From the NCBI GenBank assembly GCA_018401495.1, contig JAGYJX010000021.1, forward strand, positions 62,001-126,000: DNA of 64,000 nt. The letters run 5' to 3'. Within the stretch, counting starts at the first letter, position 1; each line of letters opens with the position of its first letter. A model generated the notes under the pieces. That model saw only the letters and a program-made list of their open reading frames with translations. It was not told the DNA's origin and did not search any database. The translations under genes and the position numbers were made by a program. Shown in pieces: positions 9,045-17,280 of the stretch. The DNA comes from Rhodospirillaceae bacterium (GTDB lineage Bacteria > Pseudomonadota > Alphaproteobacteria > Thalassobaculales > Thalassobaculaceae).

Positions 9045-9602
9045 TCAGGAGCCCTGGCGCGGCTTGACCGACATCCGGCCGACCATGCCCGCGTCGTAGT
9101 GACCCGGCACGTTGCAGGCAAATTCGAGCTCGGCGGCTTTGGTGAAGGTCCAGACGATCTCGCCGGCCTCGCCCGGCTCCAGCAGGACGGTGTTCGGGTC
9201 GTCGTGTTCCATGGTCTTGCCGCCGCCCATGTCCATCTTCATGCGGTCGCGGTTGATGCGGTCGGGCTCCAGGACGCCGTGGTCGACCATCATCATCATC
9301 TCGGCCTGATGGGCGGCGTGCATGGCGGCGGTGCCGATGTTGAACTCATGCACGAACTGGCCCTCGTTCCTGACGACGAAGCGCACGGTCTCGCCGGCCT
9401 GAACAGGGATCGTCTCAGGCTCGAAGAGATTGTCGCGCATCACGACGGTGACGGTTTGGGTGGCCTTGGAGGCCTCGGCCGGCTTGCCGAAATCGAAGCC
9501 ATGGCCGTGGCCGCCGCCATGGCTGCCGGCGGCGAGGGCGCCGGACAGGCCGAGGGCGGTGCCGGCCATGAGGACAAGTGGGAACAGAACGCGGGATTTC
9601 AT
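9045..9602 (-). CDS. Exported cupredoxin-domain copper protein
   Basis: Protein of 185 aa with a signal peptide (to about residue 25) and a His/Gly-rich linker HGGGHGHGF, then a plastocyanin-like domain. Type-1 copper ligands are visible: His in EGQFVHEFNIG and the C-terminal Cys, His and Met in ACNVPGHYDAGM. A Met/His-rich insertion, AEMMMMVDHG and MKMDMGG, lies between them. This architecture is common beside copA, where the protein probably carries copper or electrons in the periplasm. It is the second gene of the copper operon. Confidence 0.88.
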   Translation of the reverse strand: MKSRVLFPLVLMAGTALGLSGALAAGSHGGGHGHGFDFGKPAEASKATQTVTVVMRDNLFEPETIPVQAGETVRFVVRNEGQFVHEFNIGTAAMHAAHQAEMMMMVDHGVLEPDRINRDRMKMDMGGGKTMEHDDPNTVLLEPGEAGEIVWTFTKAAELEFACNVPGHYDAGMVGRMSVKPRQGS

Positions 9603-9690
9603 GGGAGTGGTGCTCCGAGAATCGATGACTGCCTGATGGACGGTGTGGGCCGTCCTCGCTGCGATCCGGCCGTATCGGCCGGGTCAACTG

Positions 9691-10068
9691 TCAGAGCGGT
9701 CTCGGAGGGCGGTCCGCTATCGGCAGGTCGACGCTGTGGAGGGCCTGCACAAAAGGTTCTCCCGCGACAGGCGCCTGCCGATCCGGGAGTGGAATCACCG
9801 GGGCGCTGGCCAGCACGCTTCCCCCGCCGCACGCCGCCGCGGTGAGGCAGCACTGGCCGCTCGGAAGGTGGTGGTTCGGGATTCCGCCGGGTGCCGTCTG
9901 GGTGGCTGTCAAAGTGGTCGGCTGAGCCGCGCTGGCCACCACGTCATGTCCGGCGTGCGCAAACGCGTCACCGGGATCGCCGACGATCGCGAATGCGAGC
10001 AGAAGAAACAGGGTGGCCAGGAATCGCGACACGACCGATGACGCTCCAGCGATACGTTCTCCCAACAA
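9691..10068 (-). CDS. Small exported Cys/His protein of copper operon
   Basis: Protein of up to 125 aa at the head of the copper operon, 88 bp before the cupredoxin gene. It has a hydrophobic signal-like segment (FLATLFLLLAFAIVG) followed by HAGHD and a cluster CCLTAAACGGG. Small exported proteins with HAGHD and Cys motifs often precede bacterial copper genes, where they may bind metal. The start is uncertain: the frame opens with TTG at 10068, while a GTG at 10032 lies nearer a GGAG. No named family is assigned. Confidence 0.55.
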   Translation of the reverse strand: MLGERIAGASSVVSRFLATLFLLLAFAIVGDPGDAFAHAGHDVVASAAQPTTLTATQTAPGGIPNHHLPSGQCCLTAAACGGGSVLASAPVIPLPDRQAPVAGEPFVQALHSVDLPIADRPPRPL

Positions 10069-10123
10069 ATAGGGGTTACAGCAGGGGCAAGGTCAACCGC
10101 GGACCCGGTGTCTTTGCGGCAAA

Positions 10124-11380
10124 CTATGGCTTCGCGCGGTTCACGTCGCTCTGGCTGAACTTGGCGAGGTTGGCGTAGCCGCGCACCACCGCCTCCAGCT
10201 CCTCGCGGGTGGCGACGTCGTCGAGCTTCTCGAAACCGTCCGGCGCGCGTTCCTCGACCAGGTCGATGACCTGCTCGGGGCCGCCCTTGCGGTTGGTGCG
10301 CACGATCTCGGCGGTGGTCGGCAGCCGCTCGGCCTCGTAGGCCTTCAGGGCCGCCTCGACGTCGCCGCCGCAGCCGGCCAGTTGTGCGGCCAGGCAGCGG
10401 GCGTCGAGGATTGCCTGGCTCGCCCCGTTCGAGCCGACTGGGTACATCGGGTGGGCGGCGTCGCCGAGCAGGGTCACCCGCCCGAACGACCAGCGGTCGA
10501 CCGGGTCGCGGTCGCACATCGGGTACTCGTAGAAGTCGACGGTCGAGTTGATGATCGCCACCGGGTCGACGACGTCCAGGGTGAACACCCCGTCGACATG
10601 GCCCATCAACTCAGCGCGGTCGCCGAGCCTGCTCCAGTCCTCGCGCCGCGGCGGCGGGGTCGAGCCGTCGCCGATCCGCGCCACCACCGCCCAGTTCAGC
10701 AGGGTGCGGCCGGGGGAGGCGGGGTCGTTGTAGATCGGGTAGCAGACGAACTTGGCGTTCATGCCGCCGGCGATGATCATCGAGCGGCCGGTCAGGAACG
10801 GCGTGCGCTCGACGGCGCCGCGCCACAGCATCAGCCCGTTCCAGCTCGGCGGGCCCTGGTCCGGGTAGAAGGTCGAGCGCACCGACGAGTGGATGCCGTC
10901 AGCGCCAATCAGCACGTCGCCGGTCGCGGTCACCGCGTCGTGACCCTCGCGCCGCTCGAACCGCACGGTGACCCGGGCGCCGTCATCGTCGAAGCCGACC
11001 AGCTGGTGGCCCGGGTGCACGTTGGCGCCGCCGATCCGCTCGATCACCGCCTGGTGCAACACGGCCTGCAGCTTGCCGCGGTGGATCGAGAACTGCGGGA
11101 ATTCGTAGCCGGCGTCGAGGCCGCGCAGGTCGCGCCACACCTCCTGGCCGAAGCGGTTGGTGTAGATCAGCTCGTGGGTGCGGATGCCGACCCGGTCGAG
11201 CGCGTCCAGCAGGCCGAGCGCCGCCAGTTCCTTGATGGCGTGCGGCAGGGTGTTGATGCCGACGCCGAGCTCGCGGATGGTGCGCGCCTGCTCGTAGACC
11301 TCGACCTCGATACCCTCCGCGTGCAGGCTGAGCGCGGTCGCCAGCCCGCCGATCCCGCCGCCGATCACGATCGCCTTCAT
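10124..11380 (-). CDS. FAD-dependent monooxygenase
   Basis: Flavoprotein hydroxylase of 418 aa. The N-terminal dinucleotide motif VIGGGIGGLATALSLH, the middle GADGIHSSVRS and the FAD-ribityl motif VTLLGDAAHPMYPVGSNGA are all present, which places it among class A aromatic hydroxylases. The ATG at 11380 has GGGAGGA six bases upstream; a GTG just before it is less likely. It lies 25 bp downstream of the anthraniloyl-CoA monooxygenase gene on the same strand, so it is probably cotranscribed and may take part in the same aromatic pathway. Its substrate is not evident. Confidence 0.87.
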   Translation of the reverse strand: MKAIVIGGGIGGLATALSLHAEGIEVEVYEQARTIRELGVGINTLPHAIKELAALGLLDALDRVGIRTHELIYTNRFGQEVWRDLRGLDAGYEFPQFSIHRGKLQAVLHQAVIERIGGANVHPGHQLVGFDDDGARVTVRFERREGHDAVTATGDVLIGADGIHSSVRSTFYPDQGPPSWNGLMLWRGAVERTPFLTGRSMIIAGGMNAKFVCYPIYNDPASPGRTLLNWAVVARIGDGSTPPPRREDWSRLGDRAELMGHVDGVFTLDVVDPVAIINSTVDFYEYPMCDRDPVDRWSFGRVTLLGDAAHPMYPVGSNGASQAILDARCLAAQLAGCGGDVEAALKAYEAERLPTTAEIVRTNRKGGPEQVIDLVEERAPDGFEKLDDVATREELEAVVRGYANLAKFSQSDVNRAKP

Positions 11381-11405
11381 CACCGTCCTCCCGGGTTCCG
11401 TGAGG

Positions 11406-13748
11406 CTATTGTGCCGCGTCCGGCAGTGCCTGGTGATGGGATTTCGGTCGGGCCTTTCGCCGCAGCTCCATCAGGTCCTCGCGCTCGCGCGCGGCGGTCC
11501 GGTAGAGCTGGTCCATGCCGGCGAGGTACTGCGGCGGACAGTGCACGTCGCGCACGCCGTAGAACGCGGCCGCCCGCACCAGGAACGCCGGGTCGACCAG
11601 GTGCGGCCGGGCCAGCGCCACCAAATCGGCGCGGCCGGCGGCCAGGATGGTGTTGACCTGGTCGGCCGAGACGATGTTGCCGACGCACATGGTGGCGAGC
11701 CCGGCCTCGTTGCGGATCTGTTCGGAGAACGGGGTCTGGAACATCCGCCCGAACACCGGCTCGGCGTCGTGCACGGTCTGGCCGGTCGATACGTCGATCA
11801 GGTCGCAGCCGTGCTCGGCGAAGGCGCGGGCGATCGCCACCGCGTCGTCGCCGGTGATGCCGCCCTCCTTCCAGTCGGTCGCCGAGATCCGCACCGACAT
11901 CGGCTTGTCGTCCGGCCAGGCGGCGCGCACCCGGTCGAACACCTCGAGCGGGAAGCGCAGCCGGTTCTCGAGGGTGCCGCCGTAGGCGTCGGTGCGGCGG
12001 TTGGTCAACGGCGACACGAACGAGGCCAGCAGGTAGCCGTGGGCGACGTGCACCTCCAGCATGTCGAAGCCGGCGCGGTCGGCGCGCCCGGCCGCCGCCA
12101 CGAAATCGGCGACCACCCGGTCCATGTCGGCCCGGGTCATCGCGCGCGGCACCTGGCTGTGCGGGTAGTAGGGCAGCGGCGAGGCGCTGACGATCGGCCA
12201 GTTGCCGTCGGGCAGCGGCTCGTCGATGCCGTCCCACATCAGCCGTGTCGATCCCTTGCGCCCGGCGTGGCCGAGCTGCAGGCAGATCCTGGCGGGGGAG
12301 TTGGCGTGCACGAAGTCGACGATGCGCTTCCACGCCGTCTCGTGGGCGTCGGTGTAGATCCCGGCGCAGCCCGGTGTGATGCGCGCGTCCTCGGAGACGT
12401 CTGTCATCTCGGTGTAGATCAGCCCGGCGCCGCCGAGGGCGCGCGCGCCCAGATGCACCATGTGCCAGTCCGTCGGGCAGCCGTCGACCGCCGAGTACTG
12501 GCACATCGGCGACAGCACCAGCCGGTTGGCCAGCGTCATGCCGCGCAGCCGGAACGGCTGGAACATCGGCGGCATCGGCCGGTCGACGTCGACGTCGAAG
12601 CCGAGCCGCTCGCGGACCTGCCGCGCCGCCATGCGGTCGACCGCGTCGACGAACTTCGGCGCCCGCAGGCGCAGGTTGTCGTAGGTGATCGACTTCGAGC
12701 GCGTCATCAGGCCGAAGGCGAACTGCACGGGGTCCATGCGCCAGAAGCGGTCGAGGTGCTCGAACCAGACCAGCGAGACGTCGGCGGCGTGCTGGGTTTT
12801 CTCGACGTCCTCGCGGCGCTGCTTCTCGAAGCGGGCGAGCGCGGAGCCGACCTCCGGTTCGGCCCGAACCGCCTCGAACAGGGCGATGGCGTCCTCCATC
12901 GCGAGCTTGGTGCCGGAGCCGATGGAGAAGTGCGCGGTGCCCTTGGCGTCGCCCAGCAGCACCAGGTTGTCCTTGACCCAGCGGGCGTTGCGGATGGTCG
13001 GGAAGTTGCGCCAGATCGAGCGGTTGGTGATCAGCGCGTGGCCCGCCAGTTCCTCGGCGAACACCCCTTCCAGGAAACGCGCCGACTGGGCCTCGTCCAT
13101 GCCGTCGAGGCCGGCGCGCCGGAAGGTGTCGGGGTCGGTCTCCATCACCCAGGTGCTGCGGCCCGGCTCGTACTGGTAGGTGTGGGCGATGAAGACGCCG
13201 TGCTCGGTCTCGCGGAAGAAGAACGAGAACGCGTCGAGCGGGCGGTCGGAGCCCATCCACGCGAAGAAGTTCGGCCGCAGGTCGACCTCCGGGCGGAAAT
13301 GCTCCTCGAAGCGCCGGCGCACCGCGCTGTTGATGCCGTCGCAGGCGACCACCAGGTCGCTGTTCGCCATCAGCGCCTCGATGTCGGCGACCTCGCGCTC
13401 GAACACCAGGTCAACCCCGAGCGCCCGGCAGCGCTGGTGCAGCAACTGCAGCAGGGTTGGCCGCGCGCAGCCGCAGAAGCCGTTGCCGCCGATCCGGTGC
13501 ACGGTGCCCTTGAAATGGATCTCGATGTCGTCCCAGTAGGCGAAGCGCTCGGTGATCAGGCGGTAGCTGGCCGGGTCGTAACGCTCGAAGGTCGCCAGTG
13601 TCTCGTCGGAGAACACCACGCCGAAGCCGAAGGTGTCGTCCGGCCGGTTGCGCTCGTAGACGGTGATGCTCGCGGCGGGACGCGCCGCCTTCATCAGGAT
13701 CGCGAAGTAGAGACCGGCGGGCCCGCCGCCGACGACCGAAATTCGCAT
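11406..13748 (-). CDS. Anthraniloyl-CoA monooxygenase / salicylyl-CoA 5-hydroxylase, bifunctional
   Basis: A 780-aa fusion of two flavin enzymes. Residues 1 to about 390 are a class A monooxygenase (GGGPAGLYFAILMKAA, ACDGINSAVR, LVLLGDAKGTAHFSIGSG). Residues from about 400 to the end are an old-yellow-enzyme-like reductase (LSPMCQYSAVDG, CLQLGHAGRKGS, HVAHGYLLASFVSPLTNRR). This exact architecture is that of 2-aminobenzoyl-CoA monooxygenase/reductase and the related salicylyl-CoA 5-hydroxylase. The former hydroxylates and then reduces the CoA-activated ring. It is divergent from the SDR operon across a 149-bp AT-rich promoter region. Context (CoA ligase, RidA) favours 2-aminobenzoate over salicylate, but this is inference. 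Confidence 0.88.
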   Translation of the reverse strand: MRISVVGGGPAGLYFAILMKAARPAASITVYERNRPDDTFGFGVVFSDETLATFERYDPASYRLITERFAYWDDIEIHFKGTVHRIGGNGFCGCARPTLLQLLHQRCRALGVDLVFEREVADIEALMANSDLVVACDGINSAVRRRFEEHFRPEVDLRPNFFAWMGSDRPLDAFSFFFRETEHGVFIAHTYQYEPGRSTWVMETDPDTFRRAGLDGMDEAQSARFLEGVFAEELAGHALITNRSIWRNFPTIRNARWVKDNLVLLGDAKGTAHFSIGSGTKLAMEDAIALFEAVRAEPEVGSALARFEKQRREDVEKTQHAADVSLVWFEHLDRFWRMDPVQFAFGLMTRSKSITYDNLRLRAPKFVDAVDRMAARQVRERLGFDVDVDRPMPPMFQPFRLRGMTLANRLVLSPMCQYSAVDGCPTDWHMVHLGARALGGAGLIYTEMTDVSEDARITPGCAGIYTDAHETAWKRIVDFVHANSPARICLQLGHAGRKGSTRLMWDGIDEPLPDGNWPIVSASPLPYYPHSQVPRAMTRADMDRVVADFVAAAGRADRAGFDMLEVHVAHGYLLASFVSPLTNRRTDAYGGTLENRLRFPLEVFDRVRAAWPDDKPMSVRISATDWKEGGITGDDAVAIARAFAEHGCDLIDVSTGQTVHDAEPVFGRMFQTPFSEQIRNEAGLATMCVGNIVSADQVNTILAAGRADLVALARPHLVDPAFLVRAAAFYGVRDVHCPPQYLAGMDQLYRTAAREREDLMELRRKARPKSHHQALPDAAQ

Positions 13749-13797
13749 GGCTCGCCTCCAGCGCGCCGGCCTGCATCGAGCCCGGCGCCGATAAAAC

Positions 13798-13871
13798 TTT
13801 AAGCTTAAAATATATCGCGGGCAACCGGCCGGTCGGCTTGCCGGGCATCGCGAGACGTTTTAGGCTTCAAG
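13798..13871. promoter_or_regulatory. Divergent promoter region with two candidate MarR operators
   Basis: A perfect 12-bp palindrome TTTAAGCTTAAA lies at 13798-13809. A related, degenerate copy, TTTTAGGCTTCAAG, lies at 13858-13871, 60 bp away. The sequence between the divergent monooxygenase and SDR genes is unusually AT-rich for this genome. A MarR gene is second in the rightward operon, so these are plausible operators through which it would control both transcripts, with an aryl-CoA as possible effector. The assignment is inference from position and symmetry. Confidence 0.5.
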
Positions 13872-13897
13872 TAATTTCCTGGAGGGAGCTCGCGACC

Positions 13898-14656
13898 ATG
13901 GTCCTGGACGGGCGCCACGCGCTGGTGACCGGCGGCAGCCGCGGCATCGGTGCCGCGATCGCCGAGGCGCTGGCCGCGTCCGGGGCGCGGGTGACGGTGC
14001 TCGGCCGCGACCGGGCGGCGCTCGCCGCCGTCGCCGACCGGACGGGCGGGTTGATGGTCGTCGCCGACGTCACCGACGCCGCCGCCCTCGACGCCGCGAT
14101 CGCCGAGGCCGAGGCCGGCGCCGGCCCGGTCGAGATCCTGGTGAACAACGCCGGCGCCGCCGAGACCGCCAAGTTCGCGGCCTCCGACGACGGGCTGTGG
14201 GAGCGCATGATCGCCCTCAACCTGACCAGCGTCGTGCGGGCCACCCGGCGGGTGCTGCCCGGCATGCTGGAACGCGACTGGGGCCGGGTGATATCGGTCG
14301 CCAGCACCGCCGGCCTCAAGGGCTACGCCTATGTCGGCGCCTACAGCGCCGCCAAGCACGCGGTGATCGGGCTGACCCGGTCGCTGGCGCTGGAGACGGC
14401 GCGAACCGGGGTGACGGTGAACGCGGTCTGCCCCGGCTACACCGACACCGCCCTGGTGCGCGACAGCGTGGCGCGCCTGACCGCGCGGACCGGCAGGGAG
14501 CCCGACGCGCTGATCGCCGAGATGGTGGCCGGCAACCCGCAGCGCCGGCTGATCGAGCCGGCGGAGGTGGCGCGCGTGGTGGCGTGGCTGGCCGACCCGG
14601 CGTCGGGATCCATGACCGGCCAGGCGATCGCGGTCGCCGGCGGCGAGATCATGTGA
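13898..14656 (+). CDS. SDR-family oxidoreductase (3-hydroxyacyl-CoA dehydrogenase-like)
   Basis: Classical short-chain dehydrogenase of 252 aa. Cofactor motif TGGSRGIG at the N-terminus, NNAG near residue 87, and the catalytic Ser, Tyr, Lys in VASTAGLKG and YSAAKHA are present. The ATG has GGAGGGAG nine bases upstream. It is the first gene of the CoA-pathway operon facing the anthraniloyl-CoA monooxygenase, so a 3-hydroxyacyl-CoA dehydrogenation step after ring opening is a reasonable guess. SDR specificity cannot be read from sequence. Confidence 0.87.
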   Translation: MVLDGRHALVTGGSRGIGAAIAEALAASGARVTVLGRDRAALAAVADRTGGLMVVADVTDAAALDAAIAEAEAGAGPVEILVNNAGAAETAKFAASDDGLWERMIALNLTSVVRATRRVLPGMLERDWGRVISVASTAGLKGYAYVGAYSAAKHAVIGLTRSLALETARTGVTVNAVCPGYTDTALVRDSVARLTARTGREPDALIAEMVAGNPQRRLIEPAEVARVVAWLADPASGSMTGQAIAVAGGEIM

Positions 14657-14663
14657 GAAGACG

Positions 14664-15176
14664 ATGAGCGCCGAGCCACACGCCCTCGACTCCGAATCCC
14701 GCGCCCGCGGCGACCACGCCGACCACAAGGCCGAGCTGCGGCTGTGGCTGCGCCTGCTGACCTGCACCACCATGATCGAGACCGAGATCCGCCGCCGGAT
14801 GCGCGAGCGTTTCGACATCACCCTGCCGCGCTTCGACCTGATGGCGCAGCTCGAGCGGGTGCCGGACGGCATGACGCTCGGCGAGCTGTCGCGCCGGATG
14901 ATGGTGTCGAACGGCAACGTCACCGGGCTGGTCGATCGCCTGGTGGCCGAGGGGCTGCTGCAGCGCCGGCAGTCCGACACCGACCGGCGCGCCCACTACG
15001 TCAGCCTGACCGAAGCGGGCCGCCGCAGCTTCGCCGCCATGGCGGCCGAGCACGAGGACTGGGTCGCCGACCTGTTCGCCGACCTCGGCCCGGGCGAGGT
15101 CGCGTCCCTCATGTCGCTGCTGGGAGCCGCCAAGCGGTCGGTCCAGCGCAGCGTCCGCAACGCGGTGGAGCCATGA
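14664..15176 (+). CDS. MarR-family transcriptional regulator
   Basis: Winged-helix regulator of 170 aa. The recognition region MTLGELSRRMMVSNGNVTGL and the wing RQSDTDRRAHYVSLTEAG are typical of MarR proteins that sense aromatic acids or aryl-CoA esters. It follows the SDR by 7 bp and its stop overlaps the start of the enoyl-CoA hydratase (ATGA), so it is embedded in the operon it probably represses. The paired AT-rich palindromes at 13798-13871 are the likely target sites. Confidence 0.9.
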   Translation: MSAEPHALDSESRARGDHADHKAELRLWLRLLTCTTMIETEIRRRMRERFDITLPRFDLMAQLERVPDGMTLGELSRRMMVSNGNVTGLVDRLVAEGLLQRRQSDTDRRAHYVSLTEAGRRSFAAMAAEHEDWVADLFADLGPGEVASLMSLLGAAKRSVQRSVRNAVEP

Positions 15177-16006
15177 CACACGCCAACCCCACGATCCTGC
15201 CGGTCCGCGACTTCACGCCGAGCCACTTCAGCCTCGCCGTCACCGGTAAGGTCGCGACCGTCACGCTGAACCGACCGGAGCGCAAGAACCCGCTGACCTT
15301 CGACTCCTACGCCGAGCTGCGCGACTTCTTCCGCGCCCTCCAGCACGAGAAGGAGGTTCGGGCGGTGGTGATCACCGGCGCCGGCGGCAATTTCTGCTCG
15401 GGCGGCGACGTGTTCGAGATCATCGGCCCGCTGCTCGACAAGGACACCGCCGGGTTGATCGAGTTCACGCAGATGACCGGCGACCTGGTGAAGGCGATGC
15501 GCGCCTGCCCGCAGCCGATCGTCGCGGCGATCGACGGGGTGTGCGCCGGCGCCGGCGCCATCCTGGCGATGGCGTCGGACATCCGGATTGGAACGGCGGC
15601 TGTCAAGGTGGCGTTCCTGTTCAACCGCGTCGGCCTCGCCGGCTGCGACATGGGGGCGTGCGCGATCCTGCCGAGGATCATCGGCCAGGGTCGGGCGAGC
15701 GAACTGCTCTACACCGGCCGCTCGCTCGGCGGCGAGGAGGGCGAGCGCTGGGGGTTCTTCAACCGGCTGGTCGCACCCGACGACCTGCTGGCCGAGGCCG
15801 CGACCCTGGCCGGGCGGATCGCCGACGGGCCGAGCTTCGCCAACGGCATCACCAAGAAGATGCTGCACATGGAGTGGGCGATGGGGGTGGACGAGGCGAT
15901 CGACGCCGAGGCGCTGGCCCAGGGCATGCTGATGCACACCCGCGATTTCCGCCGGGCGTTCCACGCCTTCGCCGCCAAGCAGAAGCCGGAGTTCGAGGGG
16001 AACTGA
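15173..16006 (+). CDS. Enoyl-CoA hydratase/isomerase family protein
   Basis: Crotonase-fold protein of 277 aa, translationally coupled to the MarR gene. The CoA-binding and oxyanion-hole motifs are visible: VTLNRPERKNPLTF, GGNFCSGGDVFEI and DGVCAGAGAILAMASDIRIG. Members hydrate, isomerise or hydrolyse acyl-CoA thioesters. In this operon it would act in beta-oxidation-like handling of the oxidised and reduced aryl-CoA. The frame is open further upstream only as a shadow of marR. Confidence 0.9.
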   Translation: MTHANPTILPVRDFTPSHFSLAVTGKVATVTLNRPERKNPLTFDSYAELRDFFRALQHEKEVRAVVITGAGGNFCSGGDVFEIIGPLLDKDTAGLIEFTQMTGDLVKAMRACPQPIVAAIDGVCAGAGAILAMASDIRIGTAAVKVAFLFNRVGLAGCDMGACAILPRIIGQGRASELLYTGRSLGGEEGERWGFFNRLVAPDDLLAEAATLAGRIADGPSFANGITKKMLHMEWAMGVDEAIDAEALAQGMLMHTRDFRRAFHAFAAKQKPEFEGN

Positions 16007-16010
16007 GGCG

Positions 16011-17266
16011 ATGGCCGACCGCAGCTTCCTTGCCTGGCCGTTCTTCGAGCCGCACCACGCGGAGTTGGCGCACGGTCTCGACGCCTGGGCCGCCGACACC
16101 GTCGACGACCTGGTCGACCACCGTGACGTCGACGGGTCGTGCCGCCGGCTGGTCAAGGCGCTGGCGGATGCCGGCTGGCTCGACCTGGTGGTGCCGGCGT
16201 CGCATGGCGGCCGCCACGATCGGCTGGACGTGCGCTCGATCTGCCTGGCGCGCGAGGTGCTGGCCTACCACGCCGGGCTCGCCGATTTCGCGTTCGCCAT
16301 GCAGGGGCTCGGCACCGGCTCGATCTCGCTTGGCCGGCACCGACGCCCAGAAGGACCGCTGGCTGCCGCCAGTGCGCGAGGGCCGATCGCTGGCGGCGTT
16401 CGCCCTGTCCGAGCCCGACGCCGGCTCCGACGTCGCGGCCCTCGCCACCACCGCCGCGCCCGACGGCAACGACCACGTCCGGATCGACGGCGAGAAGACC
16501 TGGATCTCGAACGGCGGCATCGCCGGGCATTACGTGGTGTTCGCGCGCACCGGCGAGGGGCCGGGGGCTAGGGGCCTGTCGGCCTTCGTCGTCGACGCCG
16601 GCACGCCCGGCCTGGAGATAGCCGAGCGCATCGAGGTGATCGCGCCGCACCCGCTGGCCCGCCTGCGGTTCGACGGCTGCCGGGTGCCGGTCGCCAACCG
16701 GCTCGGCAAGCCGGGTGACGGGTTCAAGGTGGCGATGGCGACGCTCGACGTGTTCCGGGCGACGGTCGGGGCGGCGGCGCTCGGCCTGGCGCGGCGCGGG
16801 CTGGACGAGGCGCTCGACCGGGCGTCCGGGCGACGGTTGTTCGGGGCGCCGCTCGCCGACCTGCAGATGAGCCAGGCCGCGATCGCCGACATGGCGACCG
16901 AGGTCGACGCCGCCGCCCTGCTGGTCTACCGCGCCGCCTGGGCCAAGGATTCGGGTGCCGCCCGCGTCACCCGCGAGGCCTCGATGGCCAAGCTGTTCGC
17001 CACCGAGGCGGCGCAGCGCGTCGTCGACCGCGCCGTGCAGCTGCACGGCGGGCTCGGCGTCACCATCCGGCGTCAAGGTCGAGGAACTGTACCGCGAGGT
17101 TCGCGCGCTGCGGATCTACGAGGGCGCCAGCGAGGTCCAGAAAATCGTCATCGCGCGCCAGACGCTGGACGCAAGGTTCGGGGACGCGCGGGCAAAGGAC
17201 GCCAATGCAGGGGAGGCCTCTGAGGCGCTGCCTCGGGCCGGAGAACGCGGGGATTGGGCAGTGTGA
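16011..17266 (+). CDS. Acyl-CoA dehydrogenase, interrupted by two frameshifts
   Basis: Reconstructed acyl-CoA dehydrogenase of about 417 aa, split over three frames. The N-terminal helical domain runs to SISL near 16329, where one extra T shifts the frame. The middle part has FALSEPDAGSDVAA and EKTWISNGG, the flavin and substrate motifs. Near 17072 one extra base shifts it again before VKVEELYREVRALRIYEGAS, the C-terminal catalytic region. Removing one base at each point restores a normal full-length enzyme. The gene lies 4 bp after the hydratase in the aryl-CoA operon. A sequence error is more likely than a true pseudogene. Confidence 0.85.
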
Positions 17267-17280
17267 CGGGAGACGGAGCG

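Noticed and set aside
6923..9067. Long plus-strand frame (714 codons) opposite the copper genes
   Set aside because: It is antisense to copA, copB and the cupredoxin, is rich in His/Arg/Val/Asp without any domain, and results from the high GC third-position bias.
11400..13802. 800-codon frame opposite the anthraniloyl-CoA monooxygenase gene
   Set aside because: Low-complexity shadow of a clearly conserved minus-strand gene.
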